Assembly: GCF_020882245.1 (NCBI RefSeq)
Contig: NC_083598.1
Span: forward strand, 59,247,858-59,311,857
Length of the DNA stretch: 64,000 bases
Direction: 5' to 3'
DNA from: Rhopalosiphum padi
Lineage: Eukaryota; Arthropoda; Insecta; Hemiptera; Aphididae
How positions within the stretch are numbered: the stretch's first letter is position 1; every line of letters starts with the position of its first letter. The translations under genes and the position numbers were made by a program. This document shows, in pieces, positions 55,654 through 64,000 of this stretch. The notes beneath the pieces are model-generated. The model was not told where the DNA came from and searched no databases. It worked only from the letters and a program-made list of their open reading frames with translations.

Positions 55654-55936
55654 CAGTGGCGGGTTTAAGGGGAGTGGTTATAGGAGCATTAGCCCCCCCC
55701 CCTCCTTGGGACTAAGCTATCTTTTTTTCTAAGGTGAGTATTATGATATATCAATAATTATTATAAAATATCGTCATAGAAGAATAATAAAGTATTAATT
55801 AGTCGACTGCTCTGAATGGCTTTGACACACAGCGTGGTCTTCATAAAATTATATAACTGCTCGCCTCAATCCGCGTAAATCCTTAAACCTCAATAATTAG
55901 CCCCCCCTCTTGGTGAGTGAGTAAAACCCGCCCCTG
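55654..55936. mobile_element. hAT-like miniature element with 8-bp duplication
   Basis: The element is 283 bp with ends CAGTGGCGGGTTTAAGG and (inverted) CAGGGGCGGGTTTTACTC, flanked by exact TGTAGGTA copies (55,646-55,653 and 55,937-55,944). C-rich tracts lie inside both ends. There is no transposase frame, so it is non-autonomous. The ends resemble those at 34,285 and, less closely, 51,147. Confidence 0.88.
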
Positions 55937-55944
55937 TGTAGGTA

Positions 55945-58900
55945 TTGATAACAAAAATGTTGTAATATAAAAATTAGAAAGAAAAGAAATATAAAATTAA
56001 AAATATTAAATAGGTAATACTGGTAATAGTTGTAATAGTAAAGATAAATAGTAATGATAAGGTCAGATTTTTAGTAAAAGGAAATAGGTCTGGGTCTCTG
56101 GGAGATTCTTCCCCACACTTGAAATTGCTGTAGATAAGATAAAACCACCTAGGTACCAGATATTAATCTTAGATTTACGCTATTACCTTCCTCCTGATGT
56201 TCAAAGAGCTTTCGAAGTCGTGTATTCGAGAATATATCTATCTGAATCTACCTAAACACTATAAATGGTTGTCGATCAACTAATAAAATCTACAGCGGAC
56301 AGCGGTTAAAACTTTAAAAGTAGTGTGAACTTTATTATTTCACGATAATCATTATTCATTTGATATTGTTTCCAGTTTCGTCTATATACGAGTAGGTATG
56401 TGATTTCCCAGTGTGACAACGTTGTATACGAGTAAACATAACATACGCAATCAAGTTATGAAAAAGGTTGAAAAAGGCATAGCTAATAAGCAGAGTAACT
56501 ATATGCAATCGTATTCTATATCTACAACAGTCCAACACTGTCTAAAAAGTTAAGTTATTATTAACACATTTATTGGATATCTTTTATTCCATGTGTCTGT
56601 TATGGATTATGTTATATAATGTTATATGGTTGTGTTTGTAACTTAACGAGGGTGTCATTAGGATGTATCTGTAGTCTCTTTATTCCATGAATAAAATAAC
56701 TGCACTATTCAAAACTCCTACAGCTTTTGAAACCTGCAATTTTTTTTTTTTAATATTTGAGTAATTTGAATACCTATTTAGGTGCACGTATAAATATTAT
56801 AATAAGTTTATATTTTATTATGGAAGTCGAAGAGGACAACAAACAACAGATAAGTATACATATAGGTACTATGTTGTCATGCATGCTATCTTGACGGGTT
56901 TTTCAATATATTTATTTTAAGACAGGTAAGTACTTAGATAAAAAAATATGGTTGTTTGATTTTAAATTAAAATATCGAATATGAGCGAATAGAAATAAAG
57001 TAGACAATGAATGCGGTCGAGGCGTTATACGTATTTTAAAAACATTTTAAAACATACGAATCGATGTTTTGAATGTAACGATTACCTATAATAAGTAGGA
57101 AAAAAAGTATTTGTTTTAACTTAGTAATAATTGGCAAAGTAGAAAAAAAGGTTCTATTAATTGCCATTGTTGAATACCAATGTGTTATGTACAAAGTTCA
57201 CGAAAACCGAATAAATTGAAAAGTATAATGACGACGTACCTACCACATTAGGTATAGTGTCCAGCTAATATACACACGAGTAAAACAAATACAAATTATG
57301 GGTAGGTACTTTTTATAAAATAAAATGAAACAAGTATAATCTGAAACGTTTTTATGTACCAAACAAGAACAATATAAAGAACTCTTACGAAAAAAGTTAG
57401 ATTCCATGGAGTTTTCTGACGCGTGGGCGACGACGATGTCTGAGAATTGTTTAGAAAACATTAACTATTCATATAAAATTATTATACTGTTTGTTATAAT
57501 ATTTATTCATAGATACAATATTACTATACCTACTAAGTACTAGTATACTACTTACTACTAATTAAGTGAGTATTATATTATTTAGTAGCGTGGTATTTCT
57601 TTCAGTGGCGCCTAAATCTAAAAACTATAGTACTTAACGTAGTATTATGTTGATTAAAAATTCTTATTAAATTGTAACAAGTGCTAATTTATGAAGTGAA
57701 AGACACAAGATGCCGGTGTCTAGCTAAATATGGTTATTTAGAAAGAGAAAATTTGATTTTTGGGTGGTTGAGATTGTACCTTAATTAAAATAAATTTTAA
57801 TTCTACTTATTAGATTTACCATCAAACATTTGTCATTTGTAGTAGGTATTGTAAATATTGTAATGATTTTACTTAGGTACTCTTACATAAAAATGTACAT
57901 GATATACTGTAGGTAGGTAGTATTAAAGTTAAAAGCAATACGCAAGGCCAAGAATGAAATATACTTCTAGCTGTAAATGCTGTAATAAATTTTTGAATAC
58001 AATTTATTTCATATTCAAAGAATAAAATATATTTTAGATATTTTTATAAAAGTAGTTTCTTATAATAAAAATACATACCTGCTCATACTTCTAGTTATGA
58101 GGGGATGTGTTTGTAATATATATTTTTGGATTTGATAAAAATAATGGGGTGAAGGTAGTTACAGTATAATTGCTATTCAAATTCTAAATTCTAATTATTG
58201 GCTTTTTTAAACATTATTGAAAAACAATATTTTTACACCATTTATGGGGTGAGCAGTGGTCGTACAAACTATTTTTTTCAAATTTGAACTTTTCATTTTT
58301 ACTGTAAATTATTTAGTAAATTACTTTGTTTTCATAAAATTTTGCTGCATTTAGAACAAAATATTAGTGTATTACTATATACTATTAATTATTATGTATA
58401 ATTTATGAATTATTAAAATGAATATTATATTTATAGGATATAATAGTAGTGCTTGAAAATGGTTTTATAAAAATATAATATTATTTAATACGTACAATAA
58501 TAAATTAATCTAGTACTTATTATACTCAAAAATATTTTGCAAATTATAAAATGTTAGTTGATTGATATTAAAAAGTAATGGCTTTAAATTTTAAAAAGCC
58601 TCTGTTTCTTCTAAATCCGTCATCATGGACCTATATTATAATTAGTATACAAGTACCTAAAAAGATGCTAGTTTGAATTTCGATTCAATAAACATCAATA
58701 TTTAAAAAAAAAGTTATCTATCTAACAATTAGCAGGAAATTTCCATATTATGTTGACACTCCTTAAATGGCATAAAAAATCTAAATTTTGTTAAAATATA
58801 TATGGTCCTTATTTTAATATATTATAAATTTACGCACTATTTTAATTACATAACGTGTCATGACTTTCAAAATAATTTGACTCGTTTTGATTAGTATGAA

Positions 58901-60399
58901 AGAAATAATTTTTAGTTAAAATTAATGTTCATACTATATCAAGCTAGGTACATCGATGGTTATATGATAAATAATGCACAAGTACATACACGATACACAG
59001 CTAAGGTATATGTACGCGCGCGTGTATGGCATTCATACATATTGTGATTTGTTTCGTTGATATAGTGCCTATTATATCTTAAAATATCTATTATTCTCAA
59101 TTTGTGCCATATTATTTCACAAACGTATGATTTTACAAAACTATTATATTGTTAGTGTAGTCAATATGTTTTTCTCTTTCGAAGAGCATAGTATATGGTG
59201 AAAGATGAAGTTTATGTTTGGCCACTTTAGCCAAACAAGTTTTTAACCAATTAGCTTGTTTTAAAATGTTTTTGACCTATTCAGAAAAATGAAGGTTACT
59301 TTAATATAACACATAGGTAGATAAATAGATAGATTCATTTAAATATTTAATTGATTAATGAGAAAATATTTGATTAATATCTTATCAAGAATTTTTTAGG
59401 TGTTAAAAGGGAAATAACAAATCGTACCGTCTTGTCGAAAAAATGAAATGTGATTTGTGTCATCTAAAAAAAAATTACCATAAATCATAATAATCTAATT
59501 ATTGAATAATTATTTTTAACCTTCTAATTACATTATTTTTTAAAATACATTTGCGATCATGAAATATAATTGCCTACATCTCTACACTTTATTGTGTAAA
59601 ATAGTTACAACAATGTATATATTAGTATAATAAATCTGTATAAATTTGATTTATGCATATTACGAGTACAATAAATTTGAGAATTAAATAAAATTATTAA
59701 AAGTAAAACCATATGCTGGAAAAATACTATATATGAAATCTAACCTAATATTTGTTCATAAGATGTTTATTTTAAGTTTGTAAATTTCACTTTACGAATG
59801 ACTCGTTTGTGAATTTTAAAAATGACTAATTGTAAATGAACATCCGGGAATTGTAAATGACTTAAGAAAAATATTTTAGCGTAAATAATCTAAAACTAAA
59901 ATGTCGTAAATATAAATTATTTTTTAATGGTTAACCGCACTCAATATTTAAGGCATTTAAGCGAACCTCAAAACCTATTCGTAGATATTATACAGTTATA
60001 TTCGCTATAAGCATCGTTAATAATAGTATATTAGAGTAGGTATAACTTTAACCTATTATGGTAAACAATTGATTATAAAGATATAAACTAAAAGTTTAGA
60101 CTGTTTTGTAGAATAAAAATTAAAAAATATAATTTTCCGTATTTCACATAAGTTTTTTAAAAAAGGAAATGATAGTCGGCATAATGTATTAGAAAAAACG
60201 TTTTATTATATTATACTTACTGTTTAGTGTTTATTGTTTATGCTTATATTTTCTGATATTTGATACAATAGTGAGTACTCTCTTTAATATCTACTATTAT
60301 TTGAGTCTGATTTTCATTATACAAACATTTTTGTGTGAAACGCAATTTTAAACTTTATAAATAGAACTGTTTTTGGATTATTCAAATGCCAGTTTTACT
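55945..60399. other. AT-rich stretch without a recognisable gene
   Basis: No frame with coding character was found. A slightly GC-richer spot at about 57,390-57,450 is open on the minus strand for 73 codons, but the peptide shows no family features. Confidence 0.5.
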
Positions 60400-60407
60400 C
60401 TTTAGAT

Positions 60408-60554
60408 CAGAGATTTCCAACCTTTTTTGACTCATGGTACCCTTAATTATTTTCCAAAAATCTAGAGGCCGACGGAGACACCCTATGTCCTATAGGCCTA
60501 TAGGCTAAAAATATATTTCAAATAATTTCGCGGCATCCTGGTTTGGAATTTCTG
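60408..60554. mobile_element. hAT-like miniature element with 8-bp duplication
   Basis: The element is 147 bp with ends CAGAGATTTCCAACC and (inverted) CAGAAATTCCAAACC, flanked by exact CTTTAGAT copies (60,400-60,407 and 60,555-60,562). CAG-N-N-CCAACC termini and an 8-bp duplication are hAT hallmarks. The body is non-coding. Confidence 0.9.
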
Positions 60555-60562
60555 CTTTAGAT

Positions 60563-63500
60563 TAATAACAGTTTCTGGAATATTTTGAGTAGGTAGTAAT
60601 ACAAATGAATATTTTAAAAATAGTATCAATATTTTTCGATGCTTTAATAAATTACTCTAATAATGTTGAATAAGAAAGGGTCTCAACATTTTAAAATAAT
60701 ATAATCAAACAAGTTTAACATTTAAGACACAAATATGTACAACTATGCAAGATTAGTCAAAATATTATAAAAAATATGAATTCTCTAGTTTCATTAATTA
60801 TTTTGATAATAATAATGTTAGCTAATAGTATATTATACTCTATAATGAAACTATCTTATTTATTTAATTTTGATAAAATTAATATTTTTATTTGGAATAT
60901 CAACTATATTAAACAAATGCATTCTATAATAGTTCATACCTAATTGGCTAGTTATTAGTTCGTCTTTAGGAACGAAGTTCTTATAATAGTATCATTGCTA
61001 ATCAAATTACTCTATTTATGATTATCATATAAACAAATAAAAAGCCCATGGTATTATTTTTTAGTATGATAGCTCGAATATTTTTACAATAAGTAAACCA
61101 TAATTTATTTAGAAACCATTTTTCTTTGGAAATTCGGATCTATGCGCGCGCTTAAGTGGATCACAGCTAAAATATGTAATTATAGATAGGTACATATAAT
61201 ATTATATCATAGTAATTAGATATTAGTGATGTCGACCGATATTTATGTATAATAATATATAGGTAGTATAATATATAATTAGCATTGTCACCGGCGCATT
61301 CACACAGTGTAATAACACTAATAACTATATTATAATTTACGCAGTTTACTGTATGGTACGATGATATATTAAGACGTATTTGTGATAAGTAGGTATGGTA
61401 ATAATATAATATTGAACCCATCCGTTTGAAACATTACACCACGATAACTGATTATATATTGTACATTATAATGTTCTGTAATATGTGTATATTAAAATTT
61501 GTAGAAAGAGGCCGTGTGGCCTTAAATATATATACGGTCGATAGATGTCCTATATATAAATAAATAGAGACTTAATTATTATAATATTATAAGTTTAGTT
61601 AGAATTTGTTTCGATGGCCGAGTTTCCGATGCGACATCTATGACGGAATTATTATACACACACAAACTAGTGTAGGTACAAAAAATATACTATATTTATG
61701 CACCTAACCTAACGTCGAGCGTGTAAAACCATCGAAATCGGAACCATCGCGTATAATAATATATACGCGTATCTATAATGGGTGCGTTGCAATTTTCATA
61801 GAAGTAAATGGGTTTTAACACGAATCAATTGGTCAAGTACCAACACGCGAGTTAAATTTGTGACGACTGCTCCATTGACGTGCGCAGTGGCACGATTTGT
61901 AGCACATCAGGTCGAGAAACTTGAGCGCGAATAATAATATTTAGGTAAGTACATCTGTTATTGTATATTATTATAATCGTCCGAAATATTGTTAGCAGGG
62001 TATTATTTAATATTTTTCGACCACGTACAGTTTTCCAATGATTATACATAAAATATTATTATTAATGATGAAAACGAAAACTTGTACATAGTAATGTGTA
62101 TCTTTTTTCGATGATAAATTTTACTAAACGTACATGTTTTTAACTAACGTACCAACGTATACCAATGTTTTGAAAATAACGACGACTGAGACACGTGTGA
62201 CATGATAGTTGTCGATTTGTATTATGATAGGTCAGGTGTCGTTATTTATCATTTGCCAGCAAGAAGTTTTCACGGAAGTTTTAATTTTAAACTTTGGTTA
62301 ATTATTAAAATATTTAACAATAGTAAATATACATACAAATTATGATATATTATATTATGTATTATAATATTGAGAATTTGAGTGAGTAGACGAATTCATT
62401 TTATTCACTTTTCTCCACGCTTAGTTAACGGGCGTATGATATATGGGTATCATATGCACTATACTAATAAATATAAATGCATATAAAGAGTGATTAAAAA
62501 GCGAAATCGGTAACACACCACACACACATATAATTATTATATTGAAAACCGTTCAGTGGAGACGACTGCAGTGTGCGTGGGAGTATGCTATCTCACGTCC
62601 GGGACACGATGGGGTTCACTATAGGAAAAAGGTTAGGTATATAGGCCGACGATAGGTATCGTGATTATTATAATAATTATTATTATTGTTATATATTGGA
62701 TAACATCGACTGTCGACTGTTTTTTAATTATATTGTGTTTAGTCCGTCATGATTGTACTCGTATCTATATCGTAATATTTTAGATATATCACTATTCACT
62801 ACATATCGGTATATTATTATTTTTCAAATGGATGTAATATTTGTGCACTTATTATTTATAAGAACGAAGGGACGTGAGACATACCCCAGTACGTTGGTTT
62901 TTTGATTAATTTTTGTAATATAAAATTGATTTTATTTATATTATAGGTACATAATTTTAAAATTGCAGGATACTTAATTTATGTGTAGGATCCTACCATT
63001 GTGTTGTTAGTGTCGAAAATATTAAGCTACTATAACAATTTCGTTTTGAAGAACTTAATTTTAATTCGTTATTATAGCTATGAAAGTATATATATACTTT
63101 TTTTTTTCAAAAATCTAGTTTGTAACTATATTATCCTATTCGTTTAAGTTGTTAATAACGCATATTTTAAAAGAAAAAGAATAAAAACAACAAACCAACG
63201 TTCTTTAATTATTATTATTTAGATATAGTATATACACCTAGTAGAGCTCCATGCTTATTAGTTATTTCCATACAAAGTGTTCATTTCCTAAAAATTCGAC
63301 ATTCATAGAAAGCCATTGTCTGTAAATACTCAATGTTTGTACAACTAATTTAAAAACGTATTCTTTTCACTTAGGCGAACTAAATATCGTGCGAAATTAT
63401 AACCGTGAAAAACGTAAAAAATATATTTACTGGTTAGTTACTAATATTAGGTAAATTTTTCGACCGGTTACCACAGTTTTACTTTTTAACTAGATATCGA

Positions 63501-64000
63501 TAGTTAAAACGATATTTAATTTTATAATTTTATAATCTTAAATCATGTCAATAATAATTTGTGAACCATTTAACGACAATAAATTTTATGTGATAAGTGA
63601 TATATTACTTGCATAGTTTATGTAAAATAAAAAAATACTAATTTTTAATAACTAATAAATTATATATTTAATTAGATCAAAATGGGTACATTGTGATATC
63701 TAATATCTGTATGTAATAAAAATATAAATATTTGTTTAAGTGAATAATAATAATAATAATAATAATATTCGTATACATTACAATGGAATATTATTTGTTA
63801 TTTAAGAATGAGTTAATTTAGATTTAAAAGTATAACTGAACGAAAGTTTTTTTTTTTTTGATACATTTTCGAAAAAATGCAAAGTATTATATTTAGCTAG
63901 TTAATTCAAATGATACTCGTGGTGAACTATATTTAAAATAAATGCCTAAAATATATATTTACATTTTGGAAACAGGTATAATATAATATTTGGTTATTCA
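60563..64000. other. AT-rich right end, GC-richer patches, no supported gene
   Basis: AT-rich DNA continues to the edge with an AAT microsatellite at about 63,747-63,768. GC-richer patches at 61,600-61,930 and 62,540-62,640 might be regulatory or exonic but contain no recognisable protein. Confidence 0.45.
62551..62632 (+). promoter_or_regulatory. possible promoter and short first exon
   Basis: GTTCAGTGG provides an initiator-like TCAGT (+1 A at 62,555) followed by a GC-richer stretch with ATGs at 62,585 and 62,609, both in one frame. This stays open to AAAAAG and a weak donor-like GTTAGG at 62,632. Any downstream exon would be beyond what I can recognise. Chance is a serious alternative. 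Confidence 0.15.

Noticed and set aside
1..64000. tRNA genes, rRNA, CRISPR arrays, bacterial operons or integrated viral genes
   Set aside because: Looked for B-box-like GTTCRANNCC with a matching A box, direct spaced repeats, and polymerase/capsid-like frames; none found by eye.

Overview
The window is nuclear DNA from an insect, most likely an aphid (Hemiptera). It is strongly AT-rich, full of TA/AAT simple repeats and short non-autonomous DNA transposons. It has GT-AG introns, and TAGGTA/TACCTA words recur throughout as in aphid genomes. The assignment to aphids is inference from composition and protein similarity; no marker gene settles the species. I see no rRNA, tRNA, CRISPR array or prokaryotic operon.

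Only one segment, about 42.9-54.2 kb, is densely genic. It holds three complete housekeeping genes. ETFRF1/LYRM5 (+, 2 exons, 86 aa) is a mitochondrial LYR-motif protein acting on electron-transfer flavoprotein. CHMP3/VPS24 (-, 6 coding exons, 218 aa) is an ESCRT-III subunit. A mitochondrial class-2 aldehyde dehydrogenase (ALDH2-like, +, 10 exons, 516 aa) has all catalytic residues intact. ETFRF1 and CHMP3 converge tail to tail. CHMP3 and ALDH are head to head across about 590 bp that carries core-promoter motifs for both directions. Every junction was placed by reading frame, GT-AG sites and protein-family fit. ETFRF1 and ALDH are both mitochondrial, but nothing shows that the three genes work as a unit.

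The left 43 kb contains no complete gene I can recognise. It is AT-rich DNA with islands of higher GC (about 3.9-4.7, 11.1-11.6, 26.3-27.4, 32.0-32.5 and 33.2-33.6 kb). One minus-strand block at 19,033-19,231 looks like a signal-peptide-coding exon, but its start codon and its hydrophobic stretch are separated by a frame shift at an A8 run. Together with a minus-strand GC-rich block ending in a strong splice donor at 31,983/31,984, it may be the 5' part of a large gene extending off the left edge. That model is speculative.

The right 10 kb (54.2-64.0 kb) is again AT-rich and without a recognisable gene; a weak promoter-like block lies at 62.55-62.63 kb. Mobile-element remnants are the other clear content: several hAT-like miniature elements (three with exact 8-bp target duplications), two TA-flanked elements, a long inverted repeat, an 862-bp element with an ACTATA duplication inside the ETFRF1 intron, and a Helitron-like 3' end.
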